DNA of 53,276 nt from an uncultured Acetatifactor sp. (GTDB lineage: Bacteria; Bacillota; Clostridia; Lachnospirales; Lachnospiraceae). The DNA lies in assembly GCA_910584435.1 (NCBI GenBank), contig CAJUAP010000028.1, positions 1 to 53,276 of the forward strand, given 5' to 3'. Of the stretch, positions 26,200 to 34,004 are shown piece after piece. The notes under the pieces were generated by a model, which saw nothing but the letters and a program-made list of their open reading frames with translations, was not told the DNA's origin and ran no database searches. The position numbers and the translations under genes were made by a program. Position 1 is the first letter of the stretch. Each line of letters opens with the position of its first letter.

Positions 26200-26868
26200 T
26201 CAGCACTTGATTTCCAGATATCCCAGCAGCTTGGACATATCATATTCTTCCAGTACACCCAGGTTGGAATCATAATATTTTCCGTCAAAGTGTACAAGAT
26301 AATGGCAGAAGCGCCCCATTTTCTCCATCATAATACAGCATTTCGGCAGAACCGTCTCACGGCCCTCTGTATAATTAATGATATCCGTATGGTCAATGCC
26401 GTAATAGTTCAGCGCGGAAATCATGCGCCCCATGGTTGCCTGCCACTCACGGCAGTCCATGACGCTGATCACCTCCGCAATGGTAACCCCTGCAAGCATT
26501 GCCACACATGCCTGTCCGCAGAGACCATCCTCCGGCTGGATGATGACATTCATGCTGTCAATCTTACGGATGGGCTTCTCAAAACTGTAGGGACTGTTCT
26601 GATCCATCCTGATGAGAGACCCTGTCACATGAAGCAGAATCTTGTGCGCCACCCCTGGCTCCACGCTTACCGCATCCTCATCGCTGATATGAATCTCATA
26701 ATTTCCCTTCTCCTTTGGCAGCAGCTCACAGTCAATGACTTTGTTATCCAGCACCAGATCGCCCTGAATCACATCCCTCTGTTTGCAGACCTCCCACACA
26801 TTAAAAGGGATCTGGATCATATAACCCTTCTCCTTCTTCTCAACTACCGATTGGAAAAAATACCTCAT
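26200..26868 (-). CDS. C39-like cysteine peptidase fold protein with N-terminal DUF1905-like domain
   Basis: 222 residues, no signal peptide. Residues 1-100 (YMIQIPFNVWEVC, VIQGDLVLDNKVIDCELL) resemble DUF1905-type beta domains. Residues about 110-222 look like a C39-type peptidase: QPEDGLCGQACVAMLAG with the Gln and catalytic Cys, and CHYLVHFDGKYYDSNLG with the His and Asp/Asn. C39 domains usually cut double-glycine leaders but here no transporter is fused, so the substrate is unknown. GGAGG is 10 nt before the ATG at 26868; the longer frame lacks a site. Confidence 0.65.
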   Translation of the reverse strand: MRYFFQSVVEKKEKGYMIQIPFNVWEVCKQRDVIQGDLVLDNKVIDCELLPKEKGNYEIHISDEDAVSVEPGVAHKILLHVTGSLIRMDQNSPYSFEKPIRKIDSMNVIIQPEDGLCGQACVAMLAGVTIAEVISVMDCREWQATMGRMISALNYYGIDHTDIINYTEGRETVLPKCCIMMEKMGRFCHYLVHFDGKYYDSNLGVLEEYDMSKLLGYLEIKC

Positions 26869-26967
26869 AAATGATTTACCTCCGTTCCGGGGCCTACCCG
26901 CTTGTCCTTTCTTATTTTTATATTGTACCAGACTTTGTCTCAAATGAAAACCATTTTCACAGGAATT

Positions 26968-28317
26968 TCATATTCCCAAAATGATGATTGCAAAACGGAA
27001 ATACAACAGAAGCGACAATGCATCCACAATGGTGGTGATAAAGGGACTCGCCATCACCGCAGGATCAAACCCCAGTTTCTTAGCGCCGATGGGCAGCAGA
27101 CATCCCACCAGCATTGCCGTCAGAACCGCCGCTGCCAAAGTCGCACACACCGTCAGAGACACATAGGGTCCTACCCTGTCAAAAAGCATCAGCTTCGCAA
27201 AATTGGCCGCTGCCAATGTAAGTCCGCACAACAGAGCCACCCGTACCTCTTTCCACATAATCTTAGGCACATCCCGGTATGCAATCTCACCTAGGGACAG
27301 TCCGCGGATCACCGTCACACTGGCCTGCCCTCCCGCGTTGCCGCCGGTATCCATCAGCATGGGGATAAAGGCAATCAATGCCGCATATACACTCAGCGCC
27401 TCTTCAAAGGCAGAGATAATGGCGCCGGTAAAAGTCGCAGACACCATCAAAAGCAGCAGCCAGGGAATCCTTTTCTTATATGTCTCCCCCACCGTTGTCT
27501 TCATGTACGGCTTATCGCTGGGCAGAATAGCCGCCATCTTCTCCATATCCTCGGTGGCTTCCTCTTCCATAATATCCACGATGTCATCCACCGTGATAAT
27601 CCCCACCAGCCGGTTCTCATTGTCAACCACCGGCATGGCCGTAAAATCGTACTTCTTAAACTGTGCCGCTGCCTGTTCCTGATCCATCAGCGTATTGATT
27701 GAGATGACATTTTCATTCATAATATCTCCAATGATGTCATCCCCCTGACTGAGCAGCAGATAACGAAGCGCAACGGTACCCACCAGTTTCCTCTGGGCAT
27801 CCAGCACATAGCAGATATTGATGGTCTCACTGTCAAGACCCACACTGCGAATCCGCTCAATGGCCTGATTTACAGTCAGATTCTCCTTCAGGGAGACATA
27901 CTCCACCGTCATAATGCTCCCGGCAGAATCCTCCGGATAGCGCAGCAGCTGATTCACTGCCTGACGCGTATCCGGCTTGGCATTTGCCAGAATCTTCTGC
28001 ACCACATTTGCCGGCATTTCTTCCAGAAAATCCGCTGCATCATCCGCCCACAGATTGTCAATAATATTGGCCGCTTCCTTATCCGAAAGTGAATTTATGA
28101 TTGTCTGCTGGCTCTCCACTTCCAGGTAGGAAAATACATCCGCCGCCAGGTCCTTAGACAGAATCCGATAGACCCTCAGCATATCCTCCGGCGCTAACTC
28201 TTCCAGAAATGCCGCCAGGTCGGCTTCGTTTATATCACTTAGAAACTGTCTGATATCTGCGTATTGTTTTGCATTCAGAAGCCTTACAATCTCATCCCAT
28301 TCCATTCTCTTTTCCAT
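26968..28317 (-). CDS. mgtE: Magnesium transporter MgtE
   Basis: A 449-residue Mg2+ channel. Residues 1-130 form the acidic superhelical N domain (IRQFLSDINEADLAAFLEEL, DDAADFLEEMPANVVQKIL). Residues 135-260 are two CBS domains (AGSIMTVEYVSL; DIIGDIMNENVISI). Residues 285-449 form five membrane helices with the pore motif AFIPMLMDTGGNAGGQAS and FDPAVMASPFITTIVDALS. The N and CBS domains gate the pore by sensing cytoplasmic Mg2+. AAAGGAG lies 7 nt before the ATG. It has its own consensus promoter and a long leader with an upstream ORF. Confidence 0.97.
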   Translation of the reverse strand: MEKRMEWDEIVRLLNAKQYADIRQFLSDINEADLAAFLEELAPEDMLRVYRILSKDLAADVFSYLEVESQQTIINSLSDKEAANIIDNLWADDAADFLEEMPANVVQKILANAKPDTRQAVNQLLRYPEDSAGSIMTVEYVSLKENLTVNQAIERIRSVGLDSETINICYVLDAQRKLVGTVALRYLLLSQGDDIIGDIMNENVISINTLMDQEQAAAQFKKYDFTAMPVVDNENRLVGIITVDDIVDIMEEEATEDMEKMAAILPSDKPYMKTTVGETYKKRIPWLLLLMVSATFTGAIISAFEEALSVYAALIAFIPMLMDTGGNAGGQASVTVIRGLSLGEIAYRDVPKIMWKEVRVALLCGLTLAAANFAKLMLFDRVGPYVSLTVCATLAAAVLTAMLVGCLLPIGAKKLGFDPAVMASPFITTIVDALSLLLYFRFAIIILGI

Positions 28318-28403
28318 AGCATTTCTCCTTTATGTGGTTTTATGATCAAGGTACAACTTCGATCAGGAAGAGGGCTATCACTGCTTTTGGACTGACACTT
28401 CAT
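28284..28403 (-). CDS. 39-codon upstream ORF overlapping mgtE
   Basis: An ATG at 28403 has an excellent ribosome site (GAGAGGAGGTGG, 4-5 nt away). The frame reads MKCQSKSSDSPLPDRSCTLI, then IKPHKGEMLWKREWNGMRL, and stops 34 nt inside mgtE in another frame. Its signal is stronger than that of mgtE itself. It may be a leader peptide that controls mgtE by translational coupling or attenuation. I do not recognise the peptide. Confidence 0.45.
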   Translation of the reverse strand: MKCQSKSSDSPLPDRSCTLIIKPHKGEMLWKREWNGMRL

Positions 28404-28579
28404 AAAACCACCTCCTCTCTCCGCATGCATCCTTCAAAACCTGCACAGGAAAACCGCAGCCGTTCAGACAGGCCGCTGGACTGTGGCGAAAGATGCACTG
28501 TCCGGCGGCAGATACATGCGCTTCAAAATTCAAAATGCTATTCTATCAAAAGTATATTCCCCCGGCTACTCTTTGTCAA
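28404..28579 (-). promoter_or_regulatory. mgtE promoter and structured leader
   Basis: TTGACA (28579-28574) and TATACT (28556-28551) are 17 bp apart, inside the end of yigZ. The leader starts near 28544. TGCATCTTTC (about 28506-28497) can pair with GAAGGATGCA (about 28434-28425), enclosing CACAG/CTGTG and GC-rich inner stems. The conserved M-box (ykoK) sequence was looked for and not seen. Confidence 0.55.
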
Positions 28580-29210
28580 CATAATAAAGACTGCCTTTTT
28601 TGTCGAATTCCGCCCTGCCCCCTGTGGCATCCGCAACACTTTTCTGCAGCAGCTGAAGCTCTGCCACCGGAACCTGCAGACACAGAACCACCTTTTCCCC
28701 ATAATCAATGGAAACAGGCTCTATACCTGCATTGCCGAGCAGATACAATATCTTCCCGATACAATTGTAATCCGTGGTTATCTGCACTTCACAGCCATAA
28801 CGCATTCTGCCCAGGACGCAGTTTCTTAACCCCTCTTTCACCGCCTGGGTATATGCCCTGACCAGCCCGCCCGTCCCCAGCAGCACGCCGCCGAAATACC
28901 TGGTTACCACCACTGCCGCATTGCGGATATCCTCCCCGGCCAGCACTTCCAGCATAGGCCGCCCGGCAGTACCGCCCGGTTCTCCGTCATCACTGCACCG
29001 CGTCAGTTCTCCTTTTGCACCAATGACATAGGCGTAACAATTATGCCTGGCATCCCAATACTTTTTCTTCGTCTTCTCTATGAACAAAAGCGCTTCCTCT
29101 TCGCTGTCACATTTCTGCAGCGTGGCGATAAAACGCGACTTTTTCTCCACATATTCTCCCTCTCCGCCTGTAAGCAGAACCCTGTAAGAGTTCTCAACCC
29201 TGTCATCCAT
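28566..29210 (-). CDS. yigZ: YigZ/IMPACT family protein
   Basis: 214 residues. The N-terminal UPF0029/IMPACT domain has KKSRFIATLQKC, KYWDARHNCYAYVIG, SDDGEPGGTAGRPMLEVL and VVTRYFGGVLLGTGGLVRAY; the C-terminal part is the DUF1949 ferredoxin-like domain. The IMPACT family is linked to control of Gcn2-type stress signalling in eukaryotes and is of unclear function in bacteria. The ATG at 29210 has AAGGAG 8 nt upstream; the longer frame does not. Its 3' end contains the mgtE promoter. Confidence 0.92.
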   Translation of the reverse strand: MDDRVENSYRVLLTGGEGEYVEKKSRFIATLQKCDSEEEALLFIEKTKKKYWDARHNCYAYVIGAKGELTRCSDDGEPGGTAGRPMLEVLAGEDIRNAAVVVTRYFGGVLLGTGGLVRAYTQAVKEGLRNCVLGRMRYGCEVQITTDYNCIGKILYLLGNAGIEPVSIDYGEKVVLCLQVPVAELQLLQKSVADATGGRAEFDKKGSLYYVDKE

Positions 29211-29339
29211 AACATATACTCCTTCCAAAAAATACCGTAACCGTTCAGCCATGCCATTGTTACAAAATACCAATTCTTTCCTCAGCATAGCATAATTTGT
29301 TCAAAATGTGAAACAATTATTAAGAAACAAAAGAAAAAC

Positions 29340-29368
29340 TTTATTTCACAGACACTTTTTGCTATAAT
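29340..29368 (+). promoter_or_regulatory. Candidate promoter of the PBP gene
   Basis: A good TATAAT at 29363-29368 with a weak -35 (TTTATT, 29340-29345) 17 bp upstream, about 48 nt before the start codon. Confidence 0.5.
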
Positions 29369-29416
29369 GGATTACATATATGCCAACTTACACTTCAGGA
29401 AAGAAAGGTGAATGGA

Positions 29417-32137
29417 ATGAACTACGGGAAACAGGGAATCCGTGCTCAACAAAGAGCACTTAATTCTAAAGCCCCCAAATGGGGGAGAAAGCTGCGTGTA
29501 ACCTTGATAGAACTGGCTCTGGCAGCTTTCGTCGGCATTGGCATCTGCGGAATATCTGCCGGAATCGGCATGTACAAAGGCATCCTCGCCTCCACCCCCA
29601 GAATCGCTCTGGAAGCCGTTGCGGCTACCGGCGAGGCAACCATTGTTTACGACTGCGAAGGCAATGAAATTGACCAATATGTAAGCATCAATTCCAATCG
29701 AATTCCGATTAACAGCATGGATTTAATTCCCAAACATCTGGGACAGGCTTTTGTTGCCATAGAGGACAGACGCTTCTACCAGCATAACGGCATTGACTTC
29801 ATTGGAATGGCAAGAGCCGGCTGGCATTTTATCGAATCCCTGGGCGAATCCACAGAAGGTGCCAGCACCATCACACAGCAGCTTCTGAAGAATACCATCT
29901 TCACCACATGGACGGAAGAAAATGGCAATATGATCAAAATGATCAAGCGGAAACTGCAGGAACAATACCTTGCTCTGGAAATCTCCAAATGGTATGACAA
30001 GGACGAAATCCTTCTGCGGTACATGAATGCCATCAATTTAGGCCAGAATACTTTGGGAGTTGAATCCGCCTCACAGAGATACTTCGGCAAATCCTGCAGT
30101 GAACTGACGCTCTCCGAATGTGCGGTGATCGCTTCCATCACCCAGAATCCTTACGGCTATAATCCCATTCTCCACCCTGACCAGAACGCAAGACGGCGCA
30201 AGAATTGTCTTGACGAAATGCTGAATCTGGAATTTATCACAAAGGAAGAATACGATGAGGCCATAGCGGATACGAAAGCTGTCTATGAACGCATCGGCTC
30301 ATATGATATTGATTACCGGACCAGCACAAACACCACCGCGGGTTCTTATTTCTCGGATGCTGTATATGAACAGGTAAGGGAAGATCTGGTCAATATCGCC
30401 GGTTACAGCGAAGCAACCGCAGAATACCTGATGGTTTCCGGCGGCCTCCGCATTGAATCCACCATGGATCCCACGATTCAGGCAATCGCAGACGAAGAAT
30501 TTGCCAATGCGGCCAATTATCCGGAAAATGTCAAATGGCTCTTAAACTATGCACTGACCATTTATACCGCAGATAAAGAACGTGTTAATTTCAGCAGAGA
30601 AAATATGACCACCTGGTTCAAGGAACATTCTGACAAGAATTTCAACCTGATCTTCAGTTCTCAGGATGCCGCCTATGAAGCCATTACCGCATACCGTACT
30701 GCCATGCTGGCCGAACTTGGCATTGCAGACAAAGAAGAAAATTATGCGGAAAGTATTTCCATGACCCCCCAGCCCCAGGCTGCCATGGCAATCGAAGACC
30801 AGAAAACCGGATATGTGGTTGCCATTGTGGGCGGCCGGGGCACCAAAGAAGGACGGCGCACACTGAACAGAGCCATGAATTCCACGCGTTCTCCCGGTTC
30901 CACCTTCAAGGTGCTGGCCGCTTTCGCCCCGGCTCTTGACAGCATGGGCCAGACCCTTGCCACCCCATACCTTGACGCTCCGTTTAACTACAATGACGGT
31001 AAGCCTGTCAGCAACTGGTACAAAGGCTACTACCGGGGCATCAACCCCATCAGGAAGGCAATCGAGCAGTCACTGAACATTATCGCAGTTAAGACACTGA
31101 CCACCATCGGTCCTCAGCTCGGTTACAATTACCTGCTGAATTTCGGCTTCACCACCTTGACAGACGGTCAGACCATTAATAACAAATTTTTTACGGATGT
31201 GAACCAGACACTTGCTCTCGGCGGCCTTACCCACGGTGTCACACCTTATGAATTAAATGCAGCATATGCCGCCATTGCGAACAATGGACAGTATGTGGCG
31301 CCGAAGCTTTACATCCGCGTTACGGATGCCAATGGAAATGTCATATTGGACAACACCAATCCCGGTACAAAGCAGGTTATTAAGGAAACCACCGCTTATC
31401 TGCTGACAGATGCCATGGTGGATGTGGTTACTACCGGAACCGGCGCAAGCTGTAATTTTGACAGCAAAATGGCAATTGCAGGCAAGACCGGCACTTCTTC
31501 CGACTACCGTGATGTATGGTTTGCCGGATATACACCTTACTATACCTGCAGTGTATGGGCAGGTTATGACAACAATATCAGCATGAGTAATAGCAATCCG
31601 GGAAGAGAGACCGGTGTATCCCAGACCCTGTGGCGTGCTGTTATGAAACGCGTTCATGAGAATCTGCCTGCAGAACAGTTCTCCATTCCTCAGGGTATTA
31701 TAAAAGCAGAAGTGTGCAGTGTATCGGGTCTGCAGCCTCTGCCCGGCATCTGCCCTGCCACAACGGAATTATTTGCCGATGGAACTGTCCCTGAAGAAAA
31801 CTGCAATATACATTTTGAAGGTGATATCTGTGAGTATGATACCCTGCCCGCAAGCCCGGATTGCCCCTTTAAGATTTACGGCGCCACAACAGTACCCCTC
31901 ATTGAAGATTCTTCTCTGATACCGGGATCTACAATGATTATCGAAGGTCCCAACGGAGAAACCATTACGCAGGGGCCCGTTACTTCAAACCACTGCCAGC
32001 ATGATGTTTCTTTCTTTGCCAACCCTGATTATCAGGAAGTTCTGAACCAGCAGGAATATGAACTTAACATACGGCGGCAGGAAGCAGGAGGCTATCCCGA
32101 AGAAGAAGATGATGATGATGACGACGATGACGAATAA
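29417..32137 (+). CDS. Class A penicillin-binding protein (PBP1A type)
   Basis: Bifunctional peptidoglycan glycosyltransferase and transpeptidase, 906 residues. A membrane anchor (VTLIELALAAFVGIGICGI) is followed by a GT51 domain with AFVAIEDRRFYQHNGID (catalytic Glu116), STITQQLLKN and LGVESASQRYFGKS. The transpeptidase has STFK (Ser495), SLN and KTGTSS. A C-terminal extracellular segment rich in Cys (VCSVSGLQPLPGICP) and Pro ends in a run of Glu/Asp (EEEDDDDDDDDE). The ATG at 29417 follows AAAGG; a GTG 9 nt upstream is less likely. Monocistronic with a strong terminator. Confidence 0.96.
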   Translation: MNYGKQGIRAQQRALNSKAPKWGRKLRVTLIELALAAFVGIGICGISAGIGMYKGILASTPRIALEAVAATGEATIVYDCEGNEIDQYVSINSNRIPINSMDLIPKHLGQAFVAIEDRRFYQHNGIDFIGMARAGWHFIESLGESTEGASTITQQLLKNTIFTTWTEENGNMIKMIKRKLQEQYLALEISKWYDKDEILLRYMNAINLGQNTLGVESASQRYFGKSCSELTLSECAVIASITQNPYGYNPILHPDQNARRRKNCLDEMLNLEFITKEEYDEAIADTKAVYERIGSYDIDYRTSTNTTAGSYFSDAVYEQVREDLVNIAGYSEATAEYLMVSGGLRIESTMDPTIQAIADEEFANAANYPENVKWLLNYALTIYTADKERVNFSRENMTTWFKEHSDKNFNLIFSSQDAAYEAITAYRTAMLAELGIADKEENYAESISMTPQPQAAMAIEDQKTGYVVAIVGGRGTKEGRRTLNRAMNSTRSPGSTFKVLAAFAPALDSMGQTLATPYLDAPFNYNDGKPVSNWYKGYYRGINPIRKAIEQSLNIIAVKTLTTIGPQLGYNYLLNFGFTTLTDGQTINNKFFTDVNQTLALGGLTHGVTPYELNAAYAAIANNGQYVAPKLYIRVTDANGNVILDNTNPGTKQVIKETTAYLLTDAMVDVVTTGTGASCNFDSKMAIAGKTGTSSDYRDVWFAGYTPYYTCSVWAGYDNNISMSNSNPGRETGVSQTLWRAVMKRVHENLPAEQFSIPQGIIKAEVCSVSGLQPLPGICPATTELFADGTVPEENCNIHFEGDICEYDTLPASPDCPFKIYGATTVPLIEDSSLIPGSTMIIEGPNGETITQGPVTSNHCQHDVSFFANPDYQEVLNQQEYELNIRRQEAGGYPEEEDDDDDDDDE

Positions 32138-32177
32138 TTTATCTGAACACGCAGGACGCAAACAGGTGCTATATTAG

Positions 32178-32230
32178 AAAACAAACCCATAGACTCAACC
32201 GGCCATGCCGGGTCTATGGGTTTGTTTTTT
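32178..32230 (+). terminator. Intrinsic terminator after the PBP gene
   Basis: Perfect 16-bp arms (32179-32194 and 32212-32227), inner CCGG/CCGG pairing, followed by a T-rich run (TTTGTTTTTT). Confidence 0.95.
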
Positions 32231-32292
32231 CTGCTTTTTGCCCCTTTACTTTGACTTCCTTCTGCTTTGCTTTATGCTTTCCCTGATTTATT

Positions 32293-32571
32293 TTACAGTC
32301 CCTTTAATTCATCAATCTTTTCCTGCAGCTCAAGCACTCCGTTTCTGGCATTCCGAATAGCTGTACACTGCTTTTCAAAAGGTGCATCCGGCACATCGCT
32401 ATACTCTTCATAATACAACTTCCCAATTTCCAGATAATTCTTCTTAATCACCTCTTCGCAAGCAGCTATCTGGCCCTTCAGGCTTGCAACTTCTGCCAAT
32501 ATCTTTGCTTTATCCACTGCCTCCTTGCTCTTTGCAGCAATAGAAGTTCCTACTTTTTCCAAAAGATCCAT
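32293..32571 (-). CDS. Small coiled-coil protein of unknown function
   Basis: 92 residues, predicted mostly alpha-helical. It begins MDLLEKVGTSIAAKSKEAVD, then KILAEVASLKGQIAACEEVIKK, IGKLYYEEY and a final heptad-like LELQEKIDELKGL. Similar small clostridial proteins sometimes carry a C-terminal zinc ribbon, absent here. AAGGGAG lies 8 nt before the ATG at 32571. No neighbour suggests a role. Confidence 0.75.
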   Translation of the reverse strand: MDLLEKVGTSIAAKSKEAVDKAKILAEVASLKGQIAACEEVIKKNYLEIGKLYYEEYSDVPDAPFEKQCTAIRNARNGVLELQEKIDELKGL

Positions 32572-32740
32572 TTTCCCAACTCCCTTCTGTTTAATATCAA
32601 CAAGATAAGTATACCCCAAAGCGGCTTCACTGTCTACTGTTTCATCATGTCTGACTCACACCTAATGCAAAAGTTGTTATTATTCAATCCATTCACAGTA
32701 ACAAAAAGTTCAATAGTAAGATAATCTTCAATTATCCAAT

Positions 32741-32784
32741 AAAAATAAAGGCATTTCAAAGAGTAATTTCCTTGAAAAGCCTTT
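32741..32784 (-). terminator. Terminator of the host tRNA-Thr
   Basis: On the minus strand AAAGGCTTTTCAAG pairs with CTTTGAAATGCCTTT and is followed by ATTTTTATT. The same kind of terminator, clearly homologous, follows the intact tRNA at 40652-40688. Confidence 0.8.
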
Positions 32785-32801
32785 ATTTTCACAGCATCAG
32801 A

Positions 32802-32843
32802 GCTGCTGACGGGAATCGGACCCGTGACCTCCGCACTACCAAT
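32802..32843 (-). pseudogene. 3' half of the interrupted tRNA-Thr(GGT)
   Basis: Minus strand reads from the anticodon loop (ATTGGTAG) through anticodon 3' stem, variable loop, T-arm and acceptor 3' strand CAGCAGC. To the right of 32843 the tRNA match stops and element DNA begins. The acceptor pairs exactly with GCTGCTG of the 5' half at 40917-40923. The T-loop is TCCGATT where TTCGATT is expected, so the nearly invariant T55 is lost, consistent with decay after interruption. Confidence 0.9.
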
Positions 32844-32960
32844 AAGCTATAACGCTTTATCCATGTTATCATTGCTTTACTTGATTTTGCGTGAAACGCT
32901 GTATTTTAGCGGAGTTCTTTTAACAGCTCTGCGTGCTTTTTCACTGTGCGTTGTAACTTT

Positions 32961-32980
32961 TCTAACAAGATTCTAACAAA
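32961..32980 (+). promoter_or_regulatory. Left integrase arm-type repeats
   Basis: TCTAACAAG (32961-32969) and TCTAACAAA (32972-32980), 11 bp apart, about 120 bp inside the left end. The same pair with the same 11-bp period is near the right end (40549-40568). Confidence 0.6.
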
Positions 32981-33006
32981 ATGCTCACAACAAGTCAAGC
33001 GGAATT

Positions 33007-33040
33007 GAAAACAGCCCCAAACCGCAAGGTCTAAGGCTGT
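33007..33040 (-). terminator. Terminator of the anchored protein gene
   Basis: On the minus strand ACAGCC (33040-33035) pairs with GGCTGT (33016-33011), with inner ACC/GGT, and is followed by TTTTC. Confidence 0.65.
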
Positions 33041-33049
33041 CTTGATTCA

Positions 33050-33592
33050 TTATTGCAATTTGAAGTTTTCACTGGGGAAATATCTCCCGCCACCGCTTGT
33101 CTGAATATCCGCTTTGTTATTTGTAATATGTCCTACCTCTCCGAAGTCAACCGTTATCGTTTCCCACAAGCTGTCATAATCTTTCAATTCCAGAATAGCG
33201 TCTGTAATGGAGCCGGTTCTGGATAAGGCTAAATCTTCCAGAGTAAGGGGAGAGGGGTCTGCATTACTGAAATCTACATACACGCATAAATCTCCGTCTT
33301 TCAGCACCACATCTTGAATGGATTCTGTCTTACTGCTGATTGCCCCTTGAATGGCTGTCTTTACATCTTCCACGAACTTATCAGCCGATACATTATTTGT
33401 TTTCGTTTCCTCTGGTGTCTGGCTTATCTCCGGCTCCGCTGTTGTTGTAGGAGGAGTATCGCCTTTGCCCTCGTCCTTACCTCCACCACTCCCAATAATA
33501 CCAGCAAACACTACAATGATGATAACCCAGAACCACCACTTCTTGTAGAATGGCTTCTTTACAGCGTCCTTTGCTTTCTTTTCTTTTCCCAT
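33050..33592 (-). CDS. Membrane-anchored secreted protein, element cargo
   Basis: 180 residues: a lysine-rich cytoplasmic start, one membrane helix (WWFWVIIIVVFAGIIGSGGG), a Thr/Pro/Glu-rich linker, and an extracellular domain with VEDVKTAIQGAI, DLCVYVDFSNADPSPLTLEDLA and ETITVDFGEVGHI. The domain pattern resembles small exported proteins often found on clostridial elements; I do not assign a family. GGAGG lies 10 nt before the ATG. It is the last gene at the left end, so it may be cargo such as a surface exclusion factor, which is a guess. Confidence 0.7.
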   Translation of the reverse strand: MGKEKKAKDAVKKPFYKKWWFWVIIIVVFAGIIGSGGGKDEGKGDTPPTTTAEPEISQTPEETKTNNVSADKFVEDVKTAIQGAISSKTESIQDVVLKDGDLCVYVDFSNADPSPLTLEDLALSRTGSITDAILELKDYDSLWETITVDFGEVGHITNNKADIQTSGGGRYFPSENFKLQ

Positions 33593-33773
33593 AGTCAACT
33601 GACCTCCGTTTTCGCATTATTTTGACAAAATACATTATACTCCGTTACAACGCAAAAGTCCATTGTAATTTCACATCACTTTTGCATTGAATATCATTTT
33701 AATTTGTGTCATATACTGCCAATAGCAACTCACACTATAATGTATTCAAAATGTATGGAGGTATTTTGAGACT

Positions 33774-33956
33774 ATGGAAAAATTCGTTGTAGTACCAAAG
33801 GAAGACAAAGCCGTAACCATGACTATCCGCATAGACCGAGCATTACAAGAGGCATATAACGAACTCTCTAATAAAACCAACCGTTCACGAAATGAACTGA
33901 TTGGAATGGCTCTGCAATATGCTCTCGACAACATGGAGATTAAGGGCAAAGAATAA
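33774..33956 (+). CDS. Ribbon-helix-helix protein
   Basis: 60 residues. A strand AVTMTIRIDRALQEAYNEL followed by two helices (NRSRNELIGMALQYALDNM) is the CopG/Arc-type ribbon-helix-helix fold, a DNA-binding dimer. GGAGG is 12 nt upstream, a long spacing. A TATAAT at 33736-33741 could be its -10. It is the only plus-strand gene of the element and converges with the integrase gene, so it may be the regulator of element genes or an antitoxin; no toxin gene is adjacent. Confidence 0.75.
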   Translation: MEKFVVVPKEDKAVTMTIRIDRALQEAYNELSNKTNRSRNELIGMALQYALDNMEIKGKE

Positions 33957-34004
33957 AACAACAAATAAGAGCCGTTGGATTGTATCCTCTGGCTCTCACT
34001 TGTC

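Noticed and set aside
26040..26297. Minus-strand open frame of 85 codons
   Set aside because: It overlaps the end of the C39-like gene in another frame and spans the hairpin.
28404..28544. M-box magnesium riboswitch before mgtE
   Set aside because: The conserved ykoK sequence blocks were not found by eye; a covariance search could still overturn this.
32802..32843. Complete tRNA at the left end of the element
   Set aside because: Only the 3' half matches; to the right the sequence no longer fits a tRNA.
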